Notes: generated by a model not told the origin, from the sequence alone. Positions 25,215 through 36,815 are shown, counted from the stretch's first letter. The stretch is 64,000 bases of DNA from Chinchilla lanigera (GCF_000276665.1 NW_004955465.1:5692981-5756980); one strand, 5' to 3'. Translations and numbers: made by a program.

Positions 25215-25370
25215 GAAGTTAGTCGGTCTGGGTTTGGATTCTAACTTCTCCCCTTCACCAATATGAGCTCCAGAACCTTTGGCAGATCACACGACTTCTC
25301 AGCTTTGCTTACTTATGTGGAGGAAGAATCGATAATGCTTACCTAATTCTACTGAACATAAATTCCTCAA
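25215..25370 (+). mobile_element. MIR SINE remnant
   Basis: Follows the MIR order: tctgggtttggattctaact, a 'ctccagaacctttggcagatcac' region and a 'ttct cagctttgctta' region corresponding to the conserved CORE. Heavily diverged. Confidence 0.65.
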
Positions 25371-26105
25371 GACACAACTATGTTGCCACACATTTCAGAA
25401 TTTCCTACTTTTTAAAGCCTGAATGGTAATTCCATTGTATGTATACACCACCTTTTCTGTATCCATTCACTTGTTTGACACACATTTAGGGGATTTTTCT
25501 ACATCTTGGCTATTGTTAATAGTGCTTCAGTGAACATGGGACTACAGATATTTCTTTGGCATACTGATTTTAATTATTTTTGGATAAATATTCAGAAGTG
25601 ACGTTGTTGGATCATGTGGTTGTTCTATTTTTAACTTTATGAGGAATCTCTGTACTGTTTTCCATGAACATTTCCCATTACCTTGTACATCCTTGGGTAC
25701 CAGGATTCCAATTCCCTACAACCTGTGAAAAATGTCTTTTCTTTTATATAATGGACACCCTGGCAGGTGCAAGGTGATATCTCATTGTGGTTTCCCTTGC
25801 ATTCCCTGATTGGTGACCTTGAGGACATTGTATTAAGTGGATGAATCAGCCCCAGAAAGACAAATACTACATGTGTCCCCATATGTGGGGCTCTCAGAAT
25901 AGTCAAGTTCATAGAATGAAAAAGTGGGACAGTGGTTTCAGGGTCTGGAAGGGGAAGGAAATAGGGAGTTGCCAATCAAAGTTCATAAATTTTCAACCAA
26001 GCTAGATGAAAATCTCTAGGGACCTCTCATCATCTAGGGACCTCTCTACATCACTCCTGTAGCTGACAATACTATACTGTACACTTAAAATGCTGTTGAG
26101 AATGT
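25371..26105 (+). mobile_element. L1 with 5' inversion (twin-primed)
   Basis: 25371-25832 is antisense ORF2 3' sequence (tccattgtatgtatacacca, gtgcttcagtgaacatggg, aggtgatatctcattgtgg). 25833-26105 is sense 3' UTR continuing from the same point (ccagaaagacaaatactaca, actgtacacttaaaatgctg). Antisense 5' part then sense 3' part is the standard twin-priming structure of a plus-strand insertion. Confidence 0.82.
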
Positions 26106-26114
26106 AGATGTCTT

Positions 26115-26998
26115 ACTAAGCATTTTACTAGTACATGTTGCAGCCTATAATGATCACATTCTTCACAGGGCATATGTACCTATCTATAACACATCATAAT
26201 TCTTTTTTTTGTGCACTTCTCCTCTCTTACCTCCAACCCTATTTCCATCCCCTCTATTTCCATTTTCCCCTTCAATTCTTTTTTTCTTTACATCCCCTTT
26301 TCCCTCCTTCTTCCCCCATCTCTTGTTCCTCTTCCCATTTGAACAAATTCTTCCTATTTCCTAATATCTATGTTCTATTTTGCTCTATATTTATACATTG
26401 AGTTTCTCACACAAGAAAAACTATGTGATACTTAAGCTCCTGTGTCTGATTTATTTCACTTAGATTATGCTCTTAGGATCTATCTACTGGGCTGGGGATA
26501 TAGCTCAGGGGCATAAGCACCTGCCTGGCAAGCATAAGGTCATGAGTTCGATCCCTGGTACTGTGAGAAAGAAAAAAAAAAAAGGATATATCTAGAAATG
26601 CCTCAGGTTTACCCTTCTTTAAGGCAGAGTAGTACTCTATTGTATATAAATATCACATTTTCTTTATCCATTTGTCTACTGATGGACATATAGGCTGTTT
26701 CCAAATTTAGCTATCATGAATTGTGCTGCTATAAATATGGGTATCTCTATATTACTATGGTTGACTTTAACTGTTTTGAGAAGACACCCAAAAGGGGAAT
26801 AGCTGGGTCAAATGAAACCTCCAGTTTAAGCTTTTTGAGGAATCTCCATACTGCTTTCCATAGTGGTTGTACCAATTTATACTCCCATCAACAATGGAGA
26901 AGCATTCTTTTTCCCCACAGCCTCACCAACATTTGTTACTGGTTGATTTCTTGATGACAGCCATTCTTTTGGGAGTGAGATGGAAGCTCAACCACTGT
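26115..26998 (-). mobile_element. L1 3' end, antisense, split by an ID SINE
   Basis: Starts at the antisense 3' terminus (actagtacatgttgcagcc), continues through a pyrimidine-rich 3' UTR (26215-26345), then ORF2 C-terminal landmarks (tttctttatccatttgtcta, atcatgaattgtgctgctat, gaatctccatactgctttcc). An ID SINE sits at 26489-26583. Confidence 0.88.
26489..26583 (+). mobile_element. ID-type SINE
   Basis: ggctggggatatagctcagg ... gttcgatccctggtac plus A-tail. Imperfect duplication aggatctatcta / aggatatatcta on the two sides. Confidence 0.94.
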
Positions 26999-27005
26999 AG
27001 TGTTA

Positions 27006-27070
27006 TTTAAATTTTAAATAATAATAATGGTGTTAGGAATATGCTCTGTTTAAATTTTAAATAATAATAA
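27006..27070. repeat. 22-bp direct repeat around a 21-bp filler
   Basis: 27006-27027 and 27049-27070 are identical 22-mers beginning tttaaattttaaa. The 21 bases between them plus adjacent bases match 27721-27743 exactly. Confidence 0.93.
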
Positions 27071-27811
27071 AGTGAAAAATACAGGTGAGTTTGAAGAAGA
27101 AAAATTAATGTGGACTGAAGTAATGAGAGAGGACTTGGGAGGGTCAGAGGAAGTTTACACAGGGTCTTGAATGAGTGGGTAAGATGAATAGGAGTGAATA
27201 ATATTCAATCCTTTGAACAGGGTGACAAGTTCCAGGCAGTAGTGCAGCATGGGATAAGGAAGAACAGGCTGCTGGGAGAGCAAAGAACATGATTGCTTAG
27301 AACTTGCAACATCCCCCAGCATAGCTGCGGGACAGACACAAATAGCAATCTGGAGAACTTGAGTAAAAATCCCTCTCGCTGCTCTGTTGAAAACATTCCT
27401 GAATCAGCCAAAGCTCAGACCTAGAAATCCAAGTAGAAGACAATTACACTATTCCACTCAGCACATTTTGCCAGAATCTCTTTGGGTCAAGCGCTTTGTG
27501 GGGATCTCTGGGAAATGCAACAGACAATAGAAGCTAAGACTCTCTGGTCAACATCAATGAACACTCCCTGGATGAATAAATGAGAAAAATATGAATCAAC
27601 AGACAATGAATAGTTGAGCAAGAAGAAAGGACAATTCAGAAGGAGGAGGTGCATGACAGCCAAAATTCAAGAGAAATGATACAGCTTTTTAAAAAACTAT
27701 GACAGTACTTAGATTTGAGCTAATGGTGTTAGGAATATGCTCTACTATCAATAAAATGAAATCATATCTCCCAGTGAAATAATACTCAGGCATTCGTCAA
27801 TTCTTAATGAA
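27071..27811. other. Unassigned non-coding sequence
   Basis: No recognised repeat apart from the 23-mer at 27721-27743 that is copied at 27025-27047. Confidence 0.42.
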
Positions 27812-28262
27812 TTCAGGTCCTGATAAACCAATATTACAGGTTGATAATATCTTTTTTTGGGGGGGGGGTGGTTTCCAGTACCGGGAATCAAACTCACAAC
27901 CTCACGCTTGGCAGGCCGGCGCTGTACTGCTGAGCTAAATTCCCAGCCTCCCAGATCGCAAATATCTTAAGTGGAAAATGCACCTCATACACCTAGCCCA
28001 GGCAACATCCCAGCTTTGCAGTACAGCGCACTACGAGTGTTGGCTGTTTCCGTCACTCTCACTGGGTGGACTGAGAGCTGCAGCTTCTGCCATCACCCAG
28101 CTGATCAGACCACATTTCTGTAGCCTGGGAAGAGACCTAGTAAATTCAAATTTCCCAATATGGCTTTTACTGAGTGCTTGTTGCTTTTACACAATCATAA
28201 AGTAAAAGAAAACCTTAATTCCACCCACTGTTAAACGGGGGATCATCTGTGCAATGAAATGA
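27812..28262 (+). mobile_element. TcMar-Tigger remnant, split by an ID SINE
   Basis: Landmarks of a Tigger-family DNA transposon: aatgcacctcatacacctag, agcctgggaagagacctagt, ttttactgagtgcttgttgc, acaatcataaagt and a terminus cgggggatcatctgtgc. The left end is eroded. The ID at 27853-27949 lies inside. Confidence 0.65.
27853..27949 (-). mobile_element. ID-type SINE
   Basis: Antisense ID with a T/G homopolymer tail (tttttttgggggggggg), cagtaccgggaatcaaactc and terminal aattcccagcc. Aatatctt occurs on both sides; an extra 11 bases sit between the ID end and the right copy. Confidence 0.93.
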
Positions 28263-28448
28263 AACAACTATCTTAAAACTGACTAAAATAATGTCATACT
28301 AAATATTTGACCTCTGCAAATTTCTAGATTTTGTTAAGAGTGCCCCGATCTTATAATTAAGTAAACTCACATTGCATTTTATAAAGTGTAGGACAGTTAA
28401 ATAAAGGCAAAAGCCATAAATATGCTCTCCAAAAAACATATGGTAATA

Positions 28449-28517
28449 GGTTGAGGGTGTAGCTCAAATGTAAAGAGCTTGCTTAGCATGCTCAAGGCCA
28501 TGGGTTCAATTTCCACT
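28449..28517 (+). mobile_element. Old ID-like tRNA SINE head
   Basis: ggttgagggtgtagctcaaa (A-box region) and gccatgggttcaatttcc (B-box region) without an A-tail. Diverged. Confidence 0.65.
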
Positions 28518-31500
28518 AACAAATATTTTCTCATCGTGATAGGACTGTGGAGATTGGGAAGAAATTCCTCATAAACTGGTTTTAATTACTCTGTGAAAAA
28601 AAGAAAAGGAAAGAGGAGGGTAGGGTGAAAGGAAGAGCAGAGATATTGGCTGATTAACTCAAGGTAAATAAAACTCACTAATACAATCCATGAAGTTATT
28701 TCAGCATGAGTTGAGGACGTTTAGATACAAAACCATGGCTCCTACTACGCTGTCCTTTCTAAAAACCACAAGTAAGCCAGAGTGTTTTCAAAATTACATT
28801 TTCCACATCACCTGAGTTAATATGCTAGAGTAATGTAAGATATTATAAATCTGACTTTCAAAGGGAGTGTTTCAACCTGCATTTCTCAGTGTGGAAAATT
28901 AACCCAATCCTTTTGAATTGATTGACTGCAGAAACCAAACCTGTGGGGAAAAGTGTATATTTCCTGTTCTTCAAGGGGGTACATTTTTGATGTCTTCTTG
29001 GGAACTGATGGTGTAGGGCTGCCGTTACAAAAGCCAAACATCACCTGCAGATCCATATGACACAGTGTCACACGTTTGTCTGATTTTGACTGGGGCATCT
29101 GTGGGGCTTCTTTGTAGCTAAAGGTGGATGTATGTAGCCTTTGTTTTGTATTTGAATGTTGATGCCACAGACTATCAGTGTCCTGTATGAGACATGGCAT
29201 AAAGAGTATACATAAGAGGTATTTGTTTAAAAACAAAAGGGAGAAGGCTAGGAAGATTCAGAGGAAGGTTAAGGAAAGAATCCCCACTTTGTTTATACTT
29301 TTATTTCATCCTCGATGTATTCCTCTGACAGCTGTCTAGATATATTCATCTCGGGCTGTCTGAGCTAAGGGGCCTCTGGAATCTTGTGTTTATCCATGAA
29401 CATTCTAAATAAATGCCTGCAGACAGTTTTCCAAGGAAGTAAAAGAAACAAGTGAATGCCCTGTTGGGAGAAGAAAATATGGATTCTTTCCCAAGAAGCA
29501 AGACTGTTTGATGTGAATTTAACAGGAGCAGAAAGTGAACAACAGCCCTGCCTGAATCACCGCTCCCTTGTTCAGATTGCAGCCGAGGTCCCCAGCACAG
29601 ACCCCCGGCCTCTGGAGCCGGTGCTATAAGGTCTAAATGGGAGGACTTACTTAACATTTGGTTCTCTCTCCTTCCCCACCCCCGCCTCTTTCCATTTCTT
29701 CCTTCCTTCCGCCAGCCACGGGCACTGTTTTAATCACCTCCAAGGAGGTTTGGGGCACGACAGGGGCTGAGGGAGAGGAGGAGACAATGTCATAGCTGTT
29801 CTTAGACAAAGGCAGAGAAGGACGAGGTAAGGGGAGAGTCACAGAGCCTCATCTGTAATGCAGGACCCGGCGTCCCCAGATGTTACCAAAATCATCGTCC
29901 CTCCCTGCAAGAAAAATTGGATTAGTCACCGTCTTGTCTCCTAATGGACACACTCTGTGCTCTTTAGAGCTTCATTTACTGGGTTAATAGTGCTTTGCCT
30001 GAGTTCCTTTGCCATGGGAAAAAAAAAAAAAAAAAACCCTGTAAGAAGAAATATTCAGGGTGCAGTCCACAAGCACTGACACGAGTAATATCGTATTCAT
30101 CACAGACAGACCTCGTATCTCATTACTACTGAAGAGCTGCCCCCAGGCGTCAGAGCCTGGCCAGGCCAGGCCTCTCATGTGGAACCGTTCAGGTATATTG
30201 TGAAATGATTTAATGCGATAATAATGTCCACTTTGTGAGATAGATTATGTTTTTTATAGTGGCTGATGGTTAATGAATGATACATTAGCAAACATCACTA
30301 AAACATTATTGGGAGATGCAGATGCACATACGGAACGCTTTTGCTCCCGCTACCTCTTGGCTTTCTCCCCAAGCAGTCCTGCCACTGCCCTGCCCCCACT
30401 CCAGTGCCTAAAGATGGAAAACAGAGGGACTTACAAGAATCAGAAAACTTAATTTATTTAAAAGGAACAAAAAAATCCCAGCTGTATGTCCCTGCATTCC
30501 AGCCTCTCTCCTTTAGCAGAAAGAGGGATGAATACGAAAAATGGACAAACACGACCTGAAATATCTCTTCTTAAATCAAATGAGAATCAATAAAAGTATG
30601 AACCTGAACAAATACATTATATGTTGACCCAGTTTATTAGATGAAGCCGTTTACCCTGATTTGATTTATCTGGCAATACACAGCTCAGCTGTGAAATGAG
30701 ATAAGCTGAGCGCATTCACCTTATTTACTATATCATCACGGCGCTCCCCAACACAGCCGTGGTTAGGGGTGCGGTAGCGTTCCCATTACAAATCCCTGTG
30801 TTCAGCAGCTGGCCAGCTTTACTCCCAGCTGCTTCACGGCAGGGCCAACCCCAACTCAGGAGCAGAGCCTCCAAATAGCTGGATGTCATTCCGCCCTCTT
30901 ATTCACAATCTCTGCTGCTGAATGACCAAGGAGAATATGAATGTCCCCATGTCCATGAGCTTGGTCACACCTGGTAAAGAGATCAAGAAGGATCCCCTTT
31001 ATGTTTTATGTTTATCCTTCTCTTGTTGGCCTTCCCTAAGCAGATGTTTCCAAAGTGTTTTCATTTCATTTGTGTTCATCTGAGAATGCAAAAACCCACC
31101 TGTTTCCCCCAGGACGCCATGCCGCCATCTGCAGGTCTTTATCCAGAAGAAAATGAGGGACTGCAACTGTGGAAGACAGGTGAGGCACCTCCAGGGGGCA
31201 GGAGAACAGACCCTGTTATTTTGAAGTTTGCCATCCACATCTACAATCCAGATGCCCAGGTCCAATGAAGTTAATATAACACAGAAAGAGAGGAAAGAGA
31301 GGGGATTTTTATCATTAGAAAGTTTTGTTTAGAGGGAATAAGCAAGTAACCTTTTATGTGCCCCACCCCCAGTGCATCTCCAGACTTTGGTGTGTGGCCA
31401 CTAAGCCACAGCAGAAAGCAGGTAGGCAGGAATCTGAGGGAACCCACAGTAGCACAGCCATCACCCAAATCCCTGGTGAGGTCTCCACCAGTATCAGCTT

Positions 31501-31907
31501 GTTTGGGGGTATGGTCACCGGACAGACAGAACAGCTGAGCATGATGTCAGAGGATACTGTGGGTGATGTAAGCCAGCAAGCAGGCTGGCTCCAAATGTTA
31601 GCCTTGCCCTCTCCTAAATGCCACTAAAATAAAGGAAAGAAAGTCAGCCCATAGGGATACAGAGAGTAAGAGAATCAGCAGGTGGACAAGGTAAACTGAT
31701 TTAGGGGTGCTAGTAAGAGGTAGCTGACATAGCAAGATAGAAGAAATTACTCTGCAGCTAGAACATTCAAACACAGCTCACCCCAGCTCACTCCAGAGCA
31801 GACAACACAGAGTCAGTCTCTGAATAAATTCACCTAAAGAGGTTCCAGATGCCCAGCACAGTACAGTAGGGTACAGCAGCCTAAAAGTAGGATGGTAATG
31901 GAAAGTC
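28518..31907. other. Mostly unique sequence with conserved-looking islands
   Basis: Largest repeat-poor interval of the window. 30185-30780 has homeodomain-like TAAT words and balanced composition typical of conserved non-coding elements. 31113-31179 is bounded by good splice-like signals. A poly-A run lies at 30020-30037. No coding gene is supported. Confidence 0.45.
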
Positions 31908-32370
31908 TGTGCTACAGTTTGGATTTAAAATACTCCTCATAGGCTCATGCATTAAAGGATTGTTTGCCAACCTATGGTGCTACTGACAGCTGGTAGAATC
32001 TTTAGGAGGTGGGGCCTAATGGGAGGAAGTTAGGTTATTGGGCACATTGAAGGGGACTGTGGGACCTGATCTCTTCCTTTCTCTTCTTGCATTCTGGTCA
32101 CTCCTTCTTACATTCTTTGCTCCATACACACTCCCCACCATGGTTCCCTGCCTCACCACAGACTCAAAAACAATGGAGCCAAGGGGCTGGGGATTTAGCT
32201 CAGTGGCAAAGCGCCTGCCTGGCAAGTGCAAGGTCATGAGTTCAGTTCCCGGTACTGGAGAAAAAAAAAAAAAAAAAAAAAAAAAAAACAATGGAGCCAA
32301 ACAACCATGGACTGAAACTGTGAGCCAAAATAATCTTCCCTTTATCCAAGTTTATTTTTCTCCAGTACTT
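31908..32370 (+). mobile_element. MT/ORR1-type MaLR LTR, split by an ID SINE
   Basis: Sense LTR: gctacagtttggatttaaaa, ctcataggctcatgcatt, taggaggtggggcctaatgg, ccatggactgaaactgtgag, ccaaaataatcttcccttta. The ID inserted at 32183. Confidence 0.85.
32183..32286 (+). mobile_element. ID-type SINE
   Basis: Near-consensus ID with an A-tail of about 27. The 14-bp target-site duplication aacaatggagccaa is exact at 32169-32182 and 32287-32300, which shows it inserted into the MaLR LTR. Confidence 0.98.
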
Positions 32371-33204
32371 AGAAGTATGGGAATAAAATTCAAAAGAAGT
32401 GGTTTAAAGAATGAGGAAAAAGGGTTTCGGAGACAGCTCCGGGAGACCAAATTGTCTGGGACAGATGGTCTATCAAACTGTATTAACACTAAATAGATAT
32501 TCTTCACTCAAAATTTCTTCCATAGTGCTGGGCCATTCAGGGAAGGACTGATGGCCTGTGGGAAAACCTATGCCCTTAAAGGCTATACATCAGTGTATCC
32601 ATATCTATATCAATATCTGTATATCTATGTCCAAACACAGTAAACCTTGCTTTGTGAGAATTATTTATTCTACTCACAGTCCAAAGCACTTTTATATTAA
32701 AGCAGAGTGAAAGAGAGAGAGAGAGCCAACTGTGATCATGTGACTTTTAGCGTGACATACTGCTCACATTGCCAGACATTATTCTTTATCAAGTTAAAAT
32801 TTCTCAGAGTGTTTGCTCATCTTGTAGAACACTCACAGACCAACTTACTCACACCCCAACTGTGTATATATATTCTGTCATAATAATACACAAATCAAAC
32901 CTTGGGGTAGAATCTAGAGTAAAATGTATCCCCTGAATTTAAGACCTAAACATTTGAACACTTGATTGAATGATAATGTTAATAAGGACATAATACCTGC
33001 CTTCTAGGACTCATCTGGACTCCAGTGCTGAACTTAATCACCACCTCTGCAGCCCTTGTAGAAGCAACAAAGTGCTACTGCATGGGCCCAAGAGCCCAAA
33101 TTACTCCTCTCTGAGGTAGTTACAGAGGTTTCTCTGACCAGGAAAGACTGGGCCAATGTTTCCATTGCACCTTTCCTTTGCATTATACAACCATCACCTT
33201 CCTG
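32371..33204. other. Unassigned non-coding sequence
   Basis: Nothing recognised beyond a short (GA)n at 32709-32724. Confidence 0.42.
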
Positions 33205-33257
33205 TAATTGGGTTGGATTGGGTTGGGTTGGGTTGGGTTGGGTTGGGTTGGGTTGGG
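33205..33257. repeat. (GGTTG)n pentanucleotide microsatellite
   Basis: About ten ggttg/ggatt units. On the minus strand it lies at the 3' tail of the adjacent B1, so it is the SINE tail turned into a (CAACC)n array. It is not telomeric TTAGGG. Confidence 0.95.
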
Positions 33258-33405
33258 TTTTGCTTTGAGGCAGAGTCTTGCTATGTAGTTCAGGCTGCAT
33301 AGTGAACTCACTATGTAGCCCAGACTGGCCTGGAACTCATGGTTATCCCCCTGTCTCAGTTTCCCAAGTGCTGGGATTACAGGCATGCACCACTATACCT
33401 GGACC
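33258..33405 (-). mobile_element. B1 SINE
   Basis: Antisense B1: gaggcagagtcttgctatgt, two tandem 'actatgtag(c)ccaga/ttca' modules (the internal duplication), agtgctgggattacaggcat and a cctgga end. Confidence 0.95.
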
Positions 33406-33584
33406 TTCCTTTTAAACTACCACTATCTACTATCCAGCAATATTCTAACACAGAAGAACCTGGGAAGAACCTCATATTAAATTTATTAACTCATATTAAC
33501 TTTATTCTTTTTCCTAAACTTCAAATATTTCTGTATATTTTCAGAAAGCATTAAGTATTTGGAGCTACTAGAGTTTTACTTGTG

Positions 33585-33690
33585 TCTGAGCTTGAGAAAG
33601 TTTTCTAACCCTTCTGAACCATGAGGATAAAATTTTCTGCTTCATAGTTTTGAGGGAGTAAATTCAGTGAGGTATGTACCATATTTACTG
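33585..33690 (+). mobile_element. Possible MIR remnant
   Basis: The order 'cttgagaaagttttctaacc ... ctgaaccatgaggataaaat' resembles the MIR core. Too decayed for a firm call. Confidence 0.4.
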
Positions 33691-34644
33691 GAATGTAAAA
33701 TGTGGATAAACCAAAGATAATCCCAATTTTACTAGAAAAGGTTTTGGCAAAAAGAAAAGGAATGTCATGATACATACACTGAAATTAATTTAATGTCATT
33801 TTGGAGAGCAAAGATATGACATATTTCATTTTAGTGTATTAATATTATTAGATTTATATCATGGTCTGAAATCCAGTCAGAAATCAAGTCTTTTTCTAAT
33901 TATTGTATTTAGTCTATACACATCATTTTTTCCCAACTTTCTTTGTAATGCAATCTTTTATTAGCTAGGTACAGGTTCTCCAGGATTAAGGATTATATTT
34001 TCTGTTTCCATTATGTTAGAGATAAAAGCAGTGCTATGCCTGACAGCTTTTAGGAGACCTCCTAAAAGAGGAGGTTGATGTCCACTGTAGCTTTTATCCT
34101 TCTCCCTTCTTTGGGATGGACGAAAAGTACTGCATTGAGTGAGGCTCAGGAAGCCTTCCTAGACCTTAGGGCATCAGAACAATCAATGAGAGAAAGAGAA
34201 AGATCTGGATCCTTGATGAGCCAGAGTTACTGGACCAGACTGTGTAGTCCAGTCCAGAGCTCTTTTGATGGAGACAGGAAAAAAATAACTATCTGGAATA
34301 AGATGCTATGTACGGTTTTCTGTACCATGCAGTGGAATAAAGTCCTACTTATTACATGGCCATTTCCAATTCCCTTCTAGGGACAGTGTTTCCTACATCT
34401 AGAATCTTTCACTGTTTTTCTTTTCCATGTTTTTTGGTTGGTGAAAAAAAAGCCTATTTATATTCATTTCTCACCTGTCTTTATAAAGTCTGTAATATTG
34501 AAATTAAAATTTCATAAAAAGTAGTCATTTCTGAGTCTTAAATTATACTAGTAAAATTGATTGTAAATGGTGTAAGAATTATTTCCCGTCATAGGGACAA
34601 AATACCAACACCTAAACAAAGTAGGAGAGTCCATGGTTGCCTGG
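33691..34644. other. Unassigned non-coding sequence
   Basis: No repeat recognised. The 101-codon frame at 34075-34380 has no features. Confidence 0.42.
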
Positions 34645-34659
34645 CTGAGAAGTACATTC

Positions 34660-34770
34660 TGGCTTTTTGTTTGTTTGTTTGTTTGTTTTTCTCTGGTACC
34701 GGGAACCGAACTCACGACCTTGCACATGCCAGGCAGGCTCTTTTGCCGCTGAGCTAAATCCCCAGCCCCA
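34660..34770 (-). mobile_element. ID-type SINE
   Basis: Antisense ID with a (GTTT)n tail, ctggtaccgggaaccgaact, catgccaggcaggctc, aatccccagcccc. Target-site duplication ctgagaagtacattc, 15 bp exact, at 34645-34659 and 34771-34785. Confidence 0.98.
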
Positions 34771-35019
34771 CTGAGAAGTACATTCACCACACCAGTAAAA
34801 CTAGTGTCACATGGATGATTAAGGTCTTCCACGAGGCTGGGCAGTAGTCATGTGCCCTGGGACCATAGGTACAGTGGCCTCTCAGTGCCTGGGTGGTTGA
34901 GCATGGAAATGAATTCCAGGGGATCAATTTGCTAGGTGGCTCAACTCAGACAAAGAGTCCAGGGTGTCTCTGTTCAAATGAATATTTTATAATTTTGTAC
35001 CTTTGAGTCTAGGGGGTGC

Positions 35020-35637
35020 TGATTGCTGAGATGCCTCCAAAGCATTGTTCTTCTATTCCTGAAACAAAGTACATGGTGGGTTTTTAATGATGCTAATATC
35101 TTCAGCAACTACATCTTCTTTAGCTTCAATTTCATATATGGTTCATTTGGGGACAAAGTTTAACTTTTCAGATCTTCTTAGTTGCTTTTTGTTCTTCATT
35201 CTCACTATATATCTGGATAGAAGTAGCCAGCTGTATATATACCACAACCTGAACGTTGGGCTGCTTTGAAATTTTCCATTAGATTGGCTAGTCTACCACC
35301 TTTAAACTCAGCCTCACACAAAATCATAGGACATAAAAAAAGTGTAGATAATTTTTTCCCAGAATGTAACATGCATCAACTTTAATCTGCCTCCCTACAT
35401 AGTGCTGATTCCCATCTGAAATATCATCAGTCTGGCCTTTATTCTCCCCATTCCTATCAGTCTTCTAGTTTTCTGAGCCCCCATCAGAATTGTCCACTAA
35501 TTTCTCCTGACAGCACTGAAGAGTTTTTCAAGCCTCCAAATCTTTTTAAATTCCTCCTACAAACCAGTTCCAAATGCTTCTGAACCACATGATTAGGTAT
35601 ATTTCCAGCAATAACCCTGCTTCTGTGGTATCAGTAT
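35020..35637 (-). mobile_element. MaLR internal sequence (antisense)
   Basis: Directly abuts the LTR that follows. On the minus strand the LTR is followed by a tRNA-primer-site-like stretch (the complement of 'ctgtggtatcag') and then non-coding MaLR internal sequence. MaLR internals encode nothing intact here. The left limit is uncertain. Confidence 0.5.
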
Positions 35638-35641
35638 CCCA

Positions 35642-35990
35642 TATTAGTCAGCTTTTCCATTGCTTGAATAAAATACCTGAAGAGTGGTTTATTCTGGCTC
35701 ACAGTTTCAGAAGGTTCAGCCCATTGTTAGCTAGCTCCAAGGCAGAAACATCATGGCAGATGAGCAAGGTGGAGCAAAACTATTCACTTCATGGCAGCAG
35801 AGAAGCACAGGGAAAGAGCACCAGAGAAATATATTCTTCAAAACAGATCTTTGATGACCCACCTCCTCTAACTGGGCATCACCTCCTAGCAGCACATTCA
35901 GGTGTTAATTCAGATTAATCCTCTGGTACATGTATCACAGCTTGATCCAGTCACTTCTACAGGAGTTTCTTAATCCAGTCAAGTTTACAG
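35642..35990 (-). mobile_element. MT/ORR1-type MaLR LTR (5' LTR of a partial element)
   Basis: Antisense LTR: tattagtcagcttttccatt, aaaatacctgaagag, ttctggctcacagtttcaga, gaaacatcatggcag. With the internal sequence to its left it forms a partial minus-strand provirus-like element. No intact gene. Confidence 0.8.
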
Positions 35991-36239
35991 TTAAAGAGTT
36001 TGACTGGCACACTGGCCTATAGCCTGATCTCACAGAAGCGTAGAGGTAGACGGTGATGATAACAACTCAACCAGGACTCTAGAAACCTCTCCCACCACAA
36101 AAAGATCTTGAACTCAGCTAAGAGTTCAGTATGTCTGACTATTGTGCTCCTATAGGAAAAGTTGTACTTCAAGTTTCTGACCAGAAAAAAAAATCCTATC
36201 CTAGTGGTCTCCGGTAGTGCTATGAAGAGTTTCACCTTC

Positions 36240-36815
36240 TTTATTGCTCTTTTTTTTATGACAGTTCATCTTCATTATCAACTTAATTGCACTGAGGGAC
36301 ACCTAGAAAATTAGTAACACGCACTTCTAAGAGTGTCCATGAGAAGGTTTCCAGAGACAATTGACATGTGGGTAGCTGAAATAATGGGTGGAAGGTTCAC
36401 CCTGAATATAGGAGGTACTGGCCAATAGGCCAGAGATTCAAGCAGAACAAAAATGGGAGAAAGAGGAAGCCAGCCAGTGCATGCAAGCTCCGTTCTTCTT
36501 GAACAAGCATATCTTTTGCTGCTGTGATCACCCATGGACATTGTACTCTAGCATCTTTAGCCTTTAAACATAGACTCACACCAGCAGCTCTCCATGAGCT
36601 TCTAGACCTTCAGCCTCAGAGTGGGGCTGCATCCCATGTCCTGAGGCTTCAGCTCCTTGTACTGAGCAGCTACTGGTTTCTCTGGTCTCTAGCCTGCAGA
36701 TGGCCATCAGGGAATTATTCAGCCTCTGGCCCTGTAAATCAATCCAATAAATCTCATTTTATAATTACACTGATTCTGTTCCTCTAAAGAACCTTGACCA
36801 ATATATGTTGTTTTC
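36240..36815 (+). mobile_element. ERVL-type LTR, MLT2-like
   Basis: Starts near 'cattatcaacttaattgcac', has repeated 'cttcagcctcagag / caggcttcagctcc' modules, ccagcagctctcc, aatccaataaatctcatttt, and ends 'gattctgttcctctaaagaaccttgaccaatata'-like. The subfamily name is from memory and tentative. Confidence 0.65.

Noticed and set aside
33205..33257. Interstitial telomere repeat
   Set aside because: The unit is GGTTG, not TTAGGG, and it coincides with a SINE tail.
35020..35990. Retroviral coding potential in the MaLR element
   Set aside because: MaLR internal sequence is non-coding or heavily decayed here. No gag/pol-like frame is visible.
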